A stretch of DNA of 41,698 nt from an uncultured archaeon (GCA_938023865.1 CALJDG010000105.1:1-41698); one strand, 5' to 3'; counted from the stretch's first letter, positions 15,443 through 25,015 are shown. Numbers and translations are program-made. Notes: generated by a model from the letters alone, not told the origin.

Positions 15443-17527
15443 AATGTTGAAGATTTCCCTTTCAAATTGCGGTCTAAAATAGAGAACATCTTCAACATAG
15501 GCCCTTAACGGCTCAGCCACGCTCCAAGCTTGGGCTACGCAACCTCCAACCTTGTGGGGTTGGTCACCATCATAAACTTCGCTTATGGCTCCAAGACCAG
15601 CCACAAAAACTTGTGTTGTTAAAAGTGGCGCGAGAAAACTTCTGAAGGCATATTCCCGTGTGTACTCGCCATAACCCTCAGTTTTCAAATAAGCTTTCAC
15701 AAAAGGTCCTAGAAGCCAAGGCCAAACAGCACCGTTGTGGTAGGCTAGGTCTCTACTTCGTCTGTCTCCACGGTAAACGCCCACATATTTTGGGTCGCTC
15801 TTTGAAAGAGTTCTTAAGCCAAAGGGTGTTAAAAGCTCGCGGCGCACAACTTCAATTACCTTATCACTCTTCATTTTGTCAAGCATTGTGAAATCCAACG
15901 CCACTGCAATAATCTGGTTAGGTCTGATGGAAGGGTCACCAAAACCTTGCTCATCGATAACATCGAACAAGCAGCCCCTTTCAGAATTCCAAAACTTTGC
16001 ATTAAAGCTTCCTTTGGCTTTTTCGGCTAGGCGCGCAAATTTTTCAGCTGTGATCGTCTCCTTGAATTTTCTAGCCAAAATTTCCAATGTTTTAAGAGCG
16101 TTATACCATAATGCTTGGACCTCCACAGCCTTGCCAGCTCTCGGCGTTATTGGTTGTCCGTTTATGGCTGTGTCCATCCATGTTAGTTGTGGTCCGTGAA
16201 GAATAAGTCCATCATCATCTATGCGGATGTTTGGGCTTTTTCTCTTTTCAAAGTTTTCGACAATGGCTTTCATGTTTTCCCATAGGTTTTTATGGGCGAA
16301 TTGAAAGTTGCCGGTATACTTCAAATATTGGAGGATGGCGTTCACAAACCATAATGTTGCGTCTACAGCATTGTAAACTGGTTTGGCATCTGCGTCTGAT
16401 ATGAAGTTTGGGATTAAGCCGTTCTTAAAATGCTGATTGAATGTTAGAAAGGTTTGTTTGGCATCTTCAAACCTTCCGGTGACAAGCATAAGTCCCGGCA
16501 ATGCTATAAAGGTGTCTCTGCCCCAATCCTCAAACCAATGGTAGCCGGCAACAACAGACCTCCAAGATTTTTCAAAGCTTCCAACGATAAACATGTCTGT
16601 TGCATAAATAAGCCAGCTGAGCCAGTCTTTTTCCTCAACGCCCTTATGCTCATCGTAAAACCTTTCAAGCAGTTTTTCGCGGCGCTCACACTCGGCATTA
16701 TACAAATTTTCGATGTCATACATTGTGGCTGGCATTTCATCCGCCACTTCCTCAATGTTTGACTCGTCTTCGCCAGCCACCGCCGTTAACGCAAATCTTT
16801 TAGCCGATTTACCCCTAACCTTTATTTCGAAAAATCCCGGCTGGTACCAGTCGTCTAGATAGCTTTCTCCACGATTGTGCTCTTCGCGGAAATAAATCCT
16901 TTCAATCCACTTTTCAGTTTGGGTATAAGCTCCATGCGTCGCTTCCAGAATGATTGTCGCTTGTGGCTTTTGTATGTTTATTTTTACTCTTTTATTATAT
17001 TTTTTCTGGGAGAATTTTGGCTGATTGTGCCACCTATCCAGAACCGAGTGGAAATGTCTACATGTTATGAGCGGAAATACTCGAATTTCAACATCAGCTT
17101 TATTATCGTTAATAAATTCGTATATGGCTATGGCGACGTTCTTTTTGTACGGCATTAAAAGAGTTTTTGAAAATACAATATTTTGAATATTGTAGGCGTA
17201 TTTTGGGAAGGGAGATAAGTGGAATTCTTGGAGTAATTTGTATCCTTTCGGATATATTCCACTTTGAAACTCGTTGGCAGAGGTATGATAAAAAGCGTTT
17301 CCAACTTTTATCTCTTCGTCCAGTTTAGCCACGCAAACCCTTCGGTCTCTGGGCGGATGAAAAGCCGCTACGAGAACTCCGTGATACTTCCTGGTATTTA
17401 TTCCCAAAACGGTTAATGAGGCATATCCCCCCAAGCCGTTTGTTATAATCCACTCTTTTTGCAGCAAGTCATCAACATTTGAGAGAACTTTTTTATCAAG
17501 GCTTATGGATGGCGTATATTTTCTCAT
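15434..17527 (-). CDS. archaeal-type glycogen debranching enzyme (amylo-alpha-1,6-glucosidase)
   Basis: This 697-residue protein has the two-domain plan of archaeal debranching enzymes. The N-terminal beta-sandwich (GDE_N) opens with EWIITNGLGGYASLTVLG and NTRKYHGVLVA. The C-terminal (alpha/alpha)6 barrel (GDE_C) carries WGRDTFIALPGL, YNAVDATLWFVNA and AVWPWLLGPF. It removes alpha-1,6-linked glucose from glycogen or limit dextrins in the cytoplasm. Its start is directly adjacent to the stop of the DUF89 gene upstream, so tpiA, the DUF89 gene and this gene probably form one operon. The 3' end overlaps galT by 9 nt on the opposite strand. No signal peptide is present. Confidence 0.9.
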   Translation of the reverse strand: MRKYTPSISLDKKVLSNVDDLLQKEWIITNGLGGYASLTVLGINTRKYHGVLVAAFHPPRDRRVCVAKLDEEIKVGNAFYHTSANEFQSGIYPKGYKLLQEFHLSPFPKYAYNIQNIVFSKTLLMPYKKNVAIAIYEFINDNKADVEIRVFPLITCRHFHSVLDRWHNQPKFSQKKYNKRVKINIQKPQATIILEATHGAYTQTEKWIERIYFREEHNRGESYLDDWYQPGFFEIKVRGKSAKRFALTAVAGEDESNIEEVADEMPATMYDIENLYNAECERREKLLERFYDEHKGVEEKDWLSWLIYATDMFIVGSFEKSWRSVVAGYHWFEDWGRDTFIALPGLMLVTGRFEDAKQTFLTFNQHFKNGLIPNFISDADAKPVYNAVDATLWFVNAILQYLKYTGNFQFAHKNLWENMKAIVENFEKRKSPNIRIDDDGLILHGPQLTWMDTAINGQPITPRAGKAVEVQALWYNALKTLEILARKFKETITAEKFARLAEKAKGSFNAKFWNSERGCLFDVIDEQGFGDPSIRPNQIIAVALDFTMLDKMKSDKVIEVVRRELLTPFGLRTLSKSDPKYVGVYRGDRRSRDLAYHNGAVWPWLLGPFVKAYLKTEGYGEYTREYAFRSFLAPLLTTQVFVAGLGAISEVYDGDQPHKVGGCVAQAWSVAEPLRAYVEDVLYFRPQFEREIFNILD

Positions 17528-18409
17528 TTAAGGCATCAGCTTCGCAACGTTCTTCTCTCTTGGTACGGCAAAAAAGTTTGCAACGGGATCGCACTTCGCC
17601 CTAAAAAACAAAGCATGGGGCTTTTTCAACTTATGCTCTGTAAGGGTTTCAGCATACCCCATACCTTTGGCGAAAACGATATCTGTCGATTCGTAAATGT
17701 TCAGGAACTCGACTGAAACCTCTTTCAAAGCTAAGCCAACAGCATCGGTTCCTGTTGTTATAACTTTATCAGCAATTTTAGTCATGCCAATGAATTCAGC
17801 ATCCTCAAAGGTTGCATCGTTCATGACTGGTTCGCCCTTTACAGCCACGATGACCGTTAATCCCATGTTTTTAAGTTGCTCAACAACTAGGGTGTCAAAA
17901 ACTATTTCGCCAGCGTTATCTGTCAAATAAAGGATTGTACTGGAATTTTTTGCAATCTCGTAGATTTTGCTGACATCGTCGATAACTAGGTCTTTTCCAG
18001 CATTTTTCAGGTTTTTCTTTAAACCTCTAAATGTAAAACTATGACCAGGAATGTCAAATTCCATGGTGTTGCCGACCATGGCGCAGAGGCAAGCCCTCTT
18101 GAACCTATCCTGTTGTGTGTAACCTTCTTCTACAAGTTTCTTGGCGTATGGCAGAAGCTTCAAGGCGTTTTCGTTGCATAGCCGCTTGCTCCTCTTATAT
18201 GGGTCGTTGTTTCCAGTAACTCTTTTAATTACACGATCCCTTTTCGTTCCCAAATCTGCTGGAACAGCAGAGGGCTTAAACTCCTTACTTAGCATGTATA
18301 GGAGCTCCATCATGGACCTAAAACGCAATGCTGGATTGGTTGTTGCCTCTTTAATTTCAGCTGCTCCTCTGCTGATAATACACGCTGCACACTCAGCTTC
18401 AACCTTCAA
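17528..18409 (-). CDS. DUF89 (ARMT1-like) metal-dependent phosphatase family protein
   Basis: This 293-residue protein belongs to the DUF89/COG1578 family. It opens with conserved cysteines (CAACIISRG) and carries the active-site segment LTDNAGEIVFD (near 160-170) and the metal/phosphate region KGEPVMNDAT. Later residues such as FAKGMGYAETL also fit. Characterised family members are divalent-metal damage-control phosphatases that act on sugar phosphates such as fructose 1-phosphate or on phosphopantetheine. Its position between triosephosphate isomerase and the debranching enzyme, with no gap on one side and 12 nt on the other, favours a sugar-phosphate clean-up role. That role is inference; the family call is fairly firm. 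Confidence 0.82.
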   Translation of the reverse strand: MKVEAECAACIISRGAAEIKEATTNPALRFRSMMELLYMLSKEFKPSAVPADLGTKRDRVIKRVTGNNDPYKRSKRLCNENALKLLPYAKKLVEEGYTQQDRFKRACLCAMVGNTMEFDIPGHSFTFRGLKKNLKNAGKDLVIDDVSKIYEIAKNSSTILYLTDNAGEIVFDTLVVEQLKNMGLTVIVAVKGEPVMNDATFEDAEFIGMTKIADKVITTGTDAVGLALKEVSVEFLNIYESTDIVFAKGMGYAETLTEHKLKKPHALFFRAKCDPVANFFAVPREKNVAKLMP

Positions 18410-18421
18410 AGGGTTGCTCCC

Positions 18422-19111
<690 letters not shown>

Positions 19112-19192
19112 TTATTCACCATTAATGCTGGTTTTAGATGCAATAGCCTAATATCCTTTTAGATGAAAGCAAAGAAAAGAAGGGTTTACTTG

Positions 19193-19747
19193 CTAAGTTT
19201 TTCTTCCATGAACGAAGACAGCTGCAGCAATTACGGTTGTCCATAGGCCGCTCTTGTCGCCCGTTGCCGACTGTGTTATATTAGTAGTTTTTATTATAAG
19301 TCCACTTGCCCTGAATTGTTGTTTACGTTCATCCCAAGCCGTCTGGGGGTCAAATGGAATCCCCATAGTTGTTGCCAACATTGTTGCAGCTAAATCCTCA
19401 GCATAATCTCCAGCTACTTCATCTGTCTGTCCAAAGGAATGGTGTTCTGACAGATAGCCATAATTATTCTTGCCAGATGGTATTGCAACTCCTATCGAGG
19501 CTGCTATTAGCCTATGAGGCTCGTTTGTCTGGTTTTTAGCCATAACGACAAAAGTTATTTCGCCAGGCCTAAGCATCTTTAGACCTTTCTCTTTAGGGAT
19601 GAGCTTGCAACCGGGCGGTATTATGCTTGAAACGTTAACGATGTTACATTGTTGAATTCCTGCATTTCGCAACGCCAACTCGAAGGATTGGAGTTGCTCC
19701 TTATGTTTTCCGACGCCTTTTGTTAGAAAGAGGTATTTTGGAATCAT
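19193..19747 (-). CDS. pdaD: pyruvoyl-dependent arginine decarboxylase
   Basis: The enzyme decarboxylates arginine to agmatine, the first step of archaeal polyamine synthesis. It cleaves itself to create a pyruvoyl group. The cleavage site is the Ser-Ser pair at 40-41 in [10 protein letters not shown], the family signature. The 184 residues agree with the roughly 165-residue Methanocaldococcus enzyme plus a short C-terminal tail. [22 protein letters not shown] lines the active site. The gene stands alone, and its start faces the Orc1/Cdc6 gene across 121 nt. Confidence 0.93.
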   Translation of the reverse strand: MIPKYLFLTKGVGKHKEQLQSFELALRNAGIQQCNIVNVSSIIPPGCKLIPKEKGLKMLRPGEITFVVMAKNQTNEPHRLIAASIGVAIPSGKNNYGYLSEHHSFGQTDEVAGDYAEDLAATMLATTMGIPFDPQTAWDERKQQFRASGLIIKTTNITQSATGDKSGLWTTVIAAAVFVHGRKT

Positions 19748-19868
19748 TTCAACGTTCGCTGTAAATTATAAAGATTCGCTTAAAAGTTTTATGTTTCAGA
19801 TAACCGATGAAAATTCTGGGGAAAAAAATAACAGAGGCTAAAGCATATCTCTTTCTAGGTTTGGTGAG

Positions 19869-21062
19869 TTGCCCGCCTATCGAAGCGTGTTTAAGGATGA
19901 GGCGAAGCTTGACATAAACTATGTTCCAAGCAGACTTCCTCACAGAGAGGCTGAAATAAGACTGCTGACAGAATTTTTCAGCTTCGCGCTGTCCACTCCG
20001 AAGGAAATGACCCAAAGAGTCTTAATAGTGGGGAATGTTGGAACAGGGAAAACAGCCCTTTCCCAAAGGTTTGGAGCTGACATAACCCGGCAAGCCAAGC
20101 AGAGAGGAATAAACCTTAACTATATTCATGTGAACTGTCGCCAGTATCGCGGAAGCCTATTCCTCATACTAAACCATGCAGTTTCGTTTTTCCATCCGAC
20201 ATTCCCGAAACGTGGCTTTTCAGCAGAGGAGCTTCTAAACATTTTCTTGCAAGTTTTGGATGAGCAGAACGCCTATGCCATCATAGCTTTAGATGAGTTT
20301 GAAAGCATGGTTGAGAAGAGCGGTGCCGAACCGGTTTACCAGCTTACGCGCCTACAAGAGGCGAGGCTCGGCAGACCTCAGAGGGTTTCCCTCATATGCA
20401 TAATGAAAAGCTTAAGAGCTATTGAAGGGCTTGATCCAAGCACTAGGAGTACATTACAATCTAACATAATAAGCCTTGAACCCTACAGATACGAACAACT
20501 TGTGGATATTGTAAGAGATAGGGTTCAACTAGCCTTCAAACCATTAACCGTACAAGAAGAAACCGTTTGCCTCATCGCAGAACTTGCCCATTCAGAAGGT
20601 GGGAATGCTCGCTTTGCTATAGAACTCTTGTGGAGGGCTGGCAAATATGCTGATGCTGAAGGTTTTGACGCTGTGACGCCAGAATGTGTTAGAAAGGCTG
20701 TTTCAAGCATATATACGGTTGCAAGGAAAGGCGACCTTGCTGGATTGAGACTGCATGAAAAGCTCCTTTTGCTCGGCTTAGCACGCTTCTTTAAGGAAAA
20801 TGATGATAGGGCTTATGCCTCTCTAACAGAGGTGGAACAAGCATATGCAGTTGCATGCGAGGAGTTTGATTTGCAACCCTACACTCACACGCAGCTTTGG
20901 AAATACTTACAAGTGCTTTCAGCCATGGGCATAATTAAGAAAGGCGTCTCATCAGCTGGTCATCGGGGAAGAACTACGCTCATATGCCTTCCTAGAATTC
21001 CGGCACGAGAGCTGGAAAGGGAGTTGATTACATTGTTGGAAAGGGAAATTGAAGACAAGTGA
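19869..21062 (+). CDS. cdc6: Orc1/Cdc6-family replication initiator ATPase
   Basis: This 397-residue AAA+ protein binds origins and helps load the MCM helicase. Walker A is GNVGTGKT (55-62) and Walker B is IIALDEFE (138-145). The N-terminal signature VFKDEAKLDINYVPSRLPHRE is typical of archaeal Orc1/Cdc6. A C-terminal winged helix spans about residues 300-385. The TTG at 19869 is the only reasonable start, since an in-frame TAA lies just upstream at 19839. The divergent 121-nt gap to the decarboxylase gene could hold origin elements, but no clear set of repeats was found there. The HIT-like gene follows 61 nt downstream. Confidence 0.93.
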   Translation: MPAYRSVFKDEAKLDINYVPSRLPHREAEIRLLTEFFSFALSTPKEMTQRVLIVGNVGTGKTALSQRFGADITRQAKQRGINLNYIHVNCRQYRGSLFLILNHAVSFFHPTFPKRGFSAEELLNIFLQVLDEQNAYAIIALDEFESMVEKSGAEPVYQLTRLQEARLGRPQRVSLICIMKSLRAIEGLDPSTRSTLQSNIISLEPYRYEQLVDIVRDRVQLAFKPLTVQEETVCLIAELAHSEGGNARFAIELLWRAGKYADAEGFDAVTPECVRKAVSSIYTVARKGDLAGLRLHEKLLLLGLARFFKENDDRAYASLTEVEQAYAVACEEFDLQPYTHTQLWKYLQVLSAMGIIKKGVSSAGHRGRTTLICLPRIPARELERELITLLEREIEDK

Positions 21063-21123
21063 TGCAATAAGCACATATGTCTCTTTATACATTTCATTCT
21101 TTTGATGTTAGGCGGTATGTGCA

Positions 21124-21498
21124 ATGATGGCTAACTGTCCCCTATGCGAACTAGACCTTCGAAAGGAGAAAGTTTTCTACGAGGATAATTCCTTCATTGT
21201 TCTGCGAACTAAAAATCTTAAGGGACACAGGGAGAGAATCATGATAATTTATAAGCGACACCAGCACACGATCCCGTACAAGGCTTATGAACGTGCCTTA
21301 AACGTGATATCTCAGATTGGACGCGAAGTCTTCAAATACGCGCCGAAATTTGTGATTCTTGACTGCACCTTCGCCACCATAAATGACCATTGGCACTTGG
21401 TGGCTTCAGACTTAGATCCAAAAAGCGAAGACTTCGACCAGATACTGGCAACAAGATGGATTAAAGTTGTGGACAACATATATCAAGACCAAACTTAA
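21124..21498 (+). CDS. HIT-like small protein with N-terminal CxxC
   Basis: This 124-residue protein begins with a zinc-type CPLC pair and then a body resembling histidine-triad proteins (FIVLRTKNLKGHRERIMIIYKRHQHTIP). The place of the HxHxH active site is taken by NDHWHLVASD, which keeps two histidines in an H-x-H arrangement but is not the canonical triad. It may bind nucleotides without the usual hydrolase activity, or belong to a separate archaeal branch. Two adjacent ATG codons (21124 and 21127) could serve as start. An ArsR-like regulator gene follows 29 nt downstream. Function is otherwise unknown. Confidence 0.6.
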   Translation: MMANCPLCELDLRKEKVFYEDNSFIVLRTKNLKGHRERIMIIYKRHQHTIPYKAYERALNVISQIGREVFKYAPKFVILDCTFATINDHWHLVASDLDPKSEDFDQILATRWIKVVDNIYQDQT

Positions 21499-21527
21499 AT
21501 AGGGATGCCGCCAAACTTTCATGCAAC

Positions 21528-21794
21528 ATGCAAGTAGAAGATGTTCTTGGAAACAGACTTCGCTTAAAAATTTTGAAAATTCTTAACCAGATGGGAGAGT
21601 TAAACGTTTCAGAAATAGCTAGAAGAGTGGGCGCAAACCACAAAACAACCATGAAACACTTAAAAATCCTCGAAGATGAAGGGATCCTCCACTGTAAAGG
21701 GTTTGGAAGGATCCGCTTATACCGCTTCGCCGTAAACTCTGCAAAGGCTATGGCCGTACAAAGCCTAATCGAAAACTGGGGAAAAACCAAGTGA
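21528..21794 (+). CDS. ArsR-like winged-helix transcriptional regulator
   Basis: This 88-residue DNA-binding protein consists of a single winged helix-turn-helix domain. The recognition helix lies in NVSEIARRVGANHKTTMKHLKILEDEGIL and the wing in HCKGFGRIRLYRF. No metal-binding cysteines of the ArsR type and no ligand domain are visible. It lies 29 nt after the HIT-like gene and 67 nt before moaC, so it might control either itself or the moa operon. That link is by position only. Confidence 0.78.
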   Translation: MQVEDVLGNRLRLKILKILNQMGELNVSEIARRVGANHKTTMKHLKILEDEGILHCKGFGRIRLYRFAVNSAKAMAVQSLIENWGKTK

Positions 21795-21861
21795 TCGAAA
21801 AGGCCTTTCAGAACTATTAAATAAGCTGGCTTTCTAAACTATGAAGGGGGCCGTGACTTAG

Positions 21862-22311
21862 GTGGCTATGGTTGACATAACTGGAAAGTCAAAAGTTTAC
21901 CGTGAGGCAACAGCCACCGGGAGAATTAGACTTAAACGTGAAACTATAAATTTAATAAAAGATGGAAAAATCGAAAAGGGCGATCCATTTTATACGGCTA
22001 AAATTGCCGGTACACTGGCGGCAAAAGAAACGAGTATTTTAATACCTTTCTGCCACCCGCTACCCTTAACGAACGTAAAAGTAGACATTAAAATCCTAGA
22101 TGATTTCACCGTTAAAGTTTCTTCCACAGTTAAAACCGAAGCTCAGACAGGCGTGGAGATGGAGGCTCTAGTGGCAACGGCCATAAGCCTTCTAACAATA
22201 TGGGACATGGTAAAACAGTATGAGAAAGATGCCGAGGGACAATACCCCTTCACAGTTATCGAGGAAATTCGTGTTGTTAAAAAGGTTAAGGAAACGTCTA
22301 GAAATGAGTGA
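21862..22311 (+). CDS. moaC: molybdopterin biosynthesis protein MoaC (cyclic pyranopterin phosphate synthase)
   Basis: MoaC acts with MoaA in the first step of molybdenum/tungsten cofactor synthesis and produces cyclic pyranopterin monophosphate. The 149-residue protein shows the family signatures MVDITGKSKVYREA, IPFCHPLPLT and VKTEAQTGVEMEALVA. The start is GTG at 21862, with GGTG-type purines upstream. Its last 8 nt overlap the moaB start, so the two are translationally coupled. In an anaerobic archaeon the cofactor may carry tungsten rather than molybdenum. Confidence 0.95.
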   Translation: MAMVDITGKSKVYREATATGRIRLKRETINLIKDGKIEKGDPFYTAKIAGTLAAKETSILIPFCHPLPLTNVKVDIKILDDFTVKVSSTVKTEAQTGVEMEALVATAISLLTIWDMVKQYEKDAEGQYPFTVIEEIRVVKKVKETSRNE

Positions 22312-22831
22312 AAGTGCGATTAGGCATAAAGCTGAATCTCCCAAACAGCTTAGTTTTGGAATTTTTGTGGTTAGCACATCTAGATATAGTCAATTAAAGA
22401 AAGGCGAAAAATTTAGTGATGAATCAGGCGACTTAATCGAGAAGCTGATTAAGCGTGCCGGGTACACAATTTCTTTTCGGAGGCTTATACCCGACGATGT
22501 GGCTCTCATTGAAGATGGCGTGAAGCACGCCCTAGACTCGAATGTTGATGTCGTTATTTTTTGCGGTGGAACGGGCATAGCGTCCTCTGATATAACAATT
22601 GAAACAGTTTCGCCGTTTTTTGAGAAAACTTTGCCCGGATTCGGCGAAATTTTCAGATTTTTAAGCTACAGCAAGATTGGCTCAGCCGCGGTTTTATCGA
22701 GGGCAGCTGCTGGCGTTACGAAAGGCAAGGTTTTCTTCTGCATCCCAGGCTCCATGGACGCTGCAAGGCTCTGTCTTGAAAAGCTTATATTGCCAGAAGC
22801 AGCACACATCGTTAAGCACGCGCGGGAATAA
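22304..22831 (+). CDS. moaB: molybdopterin adenylyltransferase-type protein MoaB/MogA
   Basis: This 175-residue protein belongs to the MoaB/MogA family, which adenylates molybdopterin before metal insertion. The family region VVIFCGGTGIASSDITIETVSPFF and the later GSMDAARLCLEKL are clear. The reading frame is open further upstream, to 22220, but the added residues are basic, unlike the family, and would overlap moaC heavily. ATG 22304 gives the coupled 8-nt overlap with the moaC stop and is preferred. It ends 2 nt before moaA. A ferredoxin-type or MogA-only function is not indicated. Confidence 0.92.
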   Translation: MSESAIRHKAESPKQLSFGIFVVSTSRYSQLKKGEKFSDESGDLIEKLIKRAGYTISFRRLIPDDVALIEDGVKHALDSNVDVVIFCGGTGIASSDITIETVSPFFEKTLPGFGEIFRFLSYSKIGSAAVLSRAAAGVTKGKVFFCIPGSMDAARLCLEKLILPEAAHIVKHARE

Positions 22832-22833
22832 CG

Positions 22834-23766
22834 ATGGTGCTAGTTGACGACTACGGACGCCCACTACTAAACCTACGAATTGCCCTTACAAAACCATGTA
22901 ATTTACACTGCAGTTTCTGCCACGCTGAAGGCGAAGACAAAACAGCCGAAAACGCAACAGAAATGACTACTGAAGAAATTGTGCGCATCTCAAAAATAGC
23001 TGTCAGCTTGGGCATCTCAAAAATCAAACTTACGGGCGGAGAGCCGCTGCTCCGAAAGGATATAGCACAAATAGTAAAGGGCTTAGCTTCCATACCAGGC
23101 TTAAAGGAGCTTTCAATGACAACCAATGGGACGCTGCTCAAACTTCTTGCCAAAGAGCTTAAGGCGAATGGCTTAAGGCGTGTAAATATAAACTTGCCAA
23201 CAATTGATAGCGAAACATACCGTAAACTGACTGGCGGCAAGTTGGAAGATGTTTTAAATGGTGTTAGGGCGGCTGTTGAAGCTGGACTTAATCCCGTAAA
23301 GCTAAATATGCTCGTTTTAAAGGGAGTTAACGATTGTCAAGTGGCAGAAATGATTAATTTTTCAAGGGAAGCCGGCGCGGTTCTACAACTTATCGAGCTT
23401 GAACCAGTAAACATAAGCAGCGAATACTACGCCGCCCATCATAAACCCTTAAATGAATATGAGGAAATGCTAAAGCATAAAGCCATAAAAATAGAAGCCA
23501 GAAAATACATGCAAAACCGCCACATATACCACTTGCCAGACGTAAAAGTTGAAGTTGTTCACCCAATAGAGAATACAGATTTCTGTTGGCACTGCACGCG
23601 CCTGCGCCTAACAAGCGACGGAAAACTAAAGCCGTGCCTAATGAGAAACGACAACACAGTGGATATCCTGACATTCATTCGAAACGGAGCGACAGATAAA
23701 GAACTCGTTGAACTCTTCAAAATAGCTAATAAAAGAAGACAACCATACAATAAACTCAGATACTAA
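22834..23766 (+). CDS. moaA: GTP 3',8-cyclase MoaA (radical SAM)
   Basis: MoaA is the radical SAM enzyme that rearranges GTP in molybdopterin synthesis. Its first [4Fe-4S] cluster is bound by C22-x3-C26-x2-C29 (CNLHCSFC). The C-terminal cluster cysteines are in DFCWHCTRLRLTSDGKLKPCL, the hallmark of MoaA. The GGEP motif (LTGGEPLLRKDI) binds S-adenosylmethionine. The length is 310 residues. It is the last gene of a compact moaCBA operon, starting 2 nt after moaB. Confidence 0.95.
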   Translation: MVLVDDYGRPLLNLRIALTKPCNLHCSFCHAEGEDKTAENATEMTTEEIVRISKIAVSLGISKIKLTGGEPLLRKDIAQIVKGLASIPGLKELSMTTNGTLLKLLAKELKANGLRRVNINLPTIDSETYRKLTGGKLEDVLNGVRAAVEAGLNPVKLNMLVLKGVNDCQVAEMINFSREAGAVLQLIELEPVNISSEYYAAHHKPLNEYEEMLKHKAIKIEARKYMQNRHIYHLPDVKVEVVHPIENTDFCWHCTRLRLTSDGKLKPCLMRNDNTVDILTFIRNGATDKELVELFKIANKRRQPYNKLRY

Positions 23767-23863
23767 ATCATAACGGCTTCTAGAAAGTCTTTGAAATGCG
23801 GTCTCCAAAAGGCACCTTAAATACAAATATCACTAATTGTTATATTTGCACTAACCGTTAGAC

Positions 23864-24361
23864 TTATAAGTCAATTATTTTCACTTCAAATCTCTTAACG
23901 TTTAGCAACGCGATTGTTGATTTTCCAGTTAAGTACCCGCAAACTTCGCCTGGGTTCACCACCAACGTTTTGCCTTTATCGTAGATTTCAGCTTTATGGG
24001 TGTGTCCGTGGACAACCACGTCGAAGTTTCCGTTGTTGATTATAGCCCTTAAAAGTTCTTCTTCGCTTCCGTGAAGTAATGCGATTTTGGCTTTTCCAAT
24101 ATTTATTTCCGCGAAGTTTCCCCTAATTTCCATCCTCTCATTTTCGCTAAACCTTTTCTTTAAAAGTTCTTTGTCTCCATCATTGTTGCCAAAAACCCCT
24201 ATTAGCTTAGCTTTTAAATCCCTAAACTTCGGTATAACAAAAGGTGCAACGTAATCTCCGGCGTGGAGCACAAGCTCAACATTTTCGATGTTCAACTTTT
24301 TTATGGCTTTTTCCACCACAGGCAAATTGTCATGCGTGTCAGCCATTAACCCGATCAGCAC
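23864..24361 (-). CDS. MJ0936/YfcE-type metallophosphoesterase
   Basis: This 165-residue enzyme shows the complete calcineurin-like metal site: MADTHDN, HAGDYV, GNNDGD, LLHGSEEE and VHGHTHKA. Characterised relatives hydrolyse phosphodiesters such as bis-p-nitrophenyl phosphate and use nickel or manganese. The physiological substrate is unknown. A second, diverged copy lies at 32536-33075. The gene is convergent with moaA and stands alone. Confidence 0.9.
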   Translation of the reverse strand: MLIGLMADTHDNLPVVEKAIKKLNIENVELVLHAGDYVAPFVIPKFRDLKAKLIGVFGNNDGDKELLKKRFSENERMEIRGNFAEINIGKAKIALLHGSEEELLRAIINNGNFDVVVHGHTHKAEIYDKGKTLVVNPGEVCGYLTGKSTIALLNVKRFEVKIIDL

Positions 24362-24514
24362 TTTTACACGCCTCCTTTAAGGCAATTCTTCAGGTTGAAG
24401 ATTAAAGGCTTTTCTTATAGAAGGTTTTTCTAGAGAATATTTCGATAATTGTAATAGTGGTTTTTGGGAAACACCGCTTAAAACACAAGTCCGCCCTTTT
24501 TATCGTAGAAGGGT

Positions 24515-24883
24515 TTGTGGAAGAGGAATATTGTGGAAATGAATGTTTGGGGCTCAAACCCGCCGCAGAAGAGGAGAGACAAACTATACATAATTGCTGA
24601 AATTTTAGACATAGCTAAGGACGGTGTTTTAAAAACTCAGATTATGTATAGGGCTAATTTGAGCTTTACTCAGCTTAACGATTATTTGGAATTTATGCTA
24701 AAAGTCAACCTTATTGATAGGATTGTTGAGAGGGATAAGGAGATTTATAAGGCGACACCTAAAGGGCTAGATTTCCTACAGCGTTATCGCGAGTTGACAG
24801 GGCTTCTTAAATCTGTAAACGAGAATAGCAAAAATAATGTTAAGGTTCCCCCGCCACATTTACTAAAAAGGAATCATATCTAA
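24515..24883 (+). CDS. archaeal winged-helix protein (HTH_45-like)
   Basis: This protein of up to 122 residues has one winged helix (LYIIAEILDIAKDGVLKTQIMYRANLSFTQLNDYLEFML), followed by the wing LIDRIVERDKEIYKATPKGLDFLQRY. This is the single-domain pattern of many small archaeal regulators. The start is uncertain. TTG 24515, GTG 24533 or ATG 24539 are all possible, and the last would give MNVWGSNPPQKRRDK. The target is unknown. Confidence 0.75.
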   Translation: MWKRNIVEMNVWGSNPPQKRRDKLYIIAEILDIAKDGVLKTQIMYRANLSFTQLNDYLEFMLKVNLIDRIVERDKEIYKATPKGLDFLQRYRELTGLLKSVNENSKNNVKVPPPHLLKRNHI

Positions 24884-24889
24884 AATTGT

Positions 24890-25015
24890 TTAAGACCTCT
24901 GCATCTGCTTTTCAATGTAGACCCTAACTTTTTCCCTCAATGATGGAAACTCGTCCAGCATCGCCTTTACCACTTGCCAGCGGATTTCGTCATTTTCTCC
25001 TCTTCTGCGGCCCAT
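24890..25015 (-). CDS. small charged protein, 41 aa (hypothetical)
   Basis: The ATG at 25015 opens a frame of 41 residues, MGRRRGENDEIRWQVVKAML then DEFPSLREKVRVYIEKQMQRS, that would form one or two amphipathic helices. A TATA-like stretch (TTTATATTG) lies about 30 nt upstream, which fits a leaderless message. The gene sits tail to tail with the winged-helix gene, with 6 nt between the stops. The composition looks protein-like, but no family is recognised. Confidence 0.45.
   Translation of the reverse strand: MGRRRGENDEIRWQVVKAMLDEFPSLREKVRVYIEKQMQRS

Noticed and set aside
22220-22303. Longer start of moaB inside moaC
   Set aside because: The extra residues are highly basic and unlike the family. 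ATG 22304 gives the usual coupled overlap.
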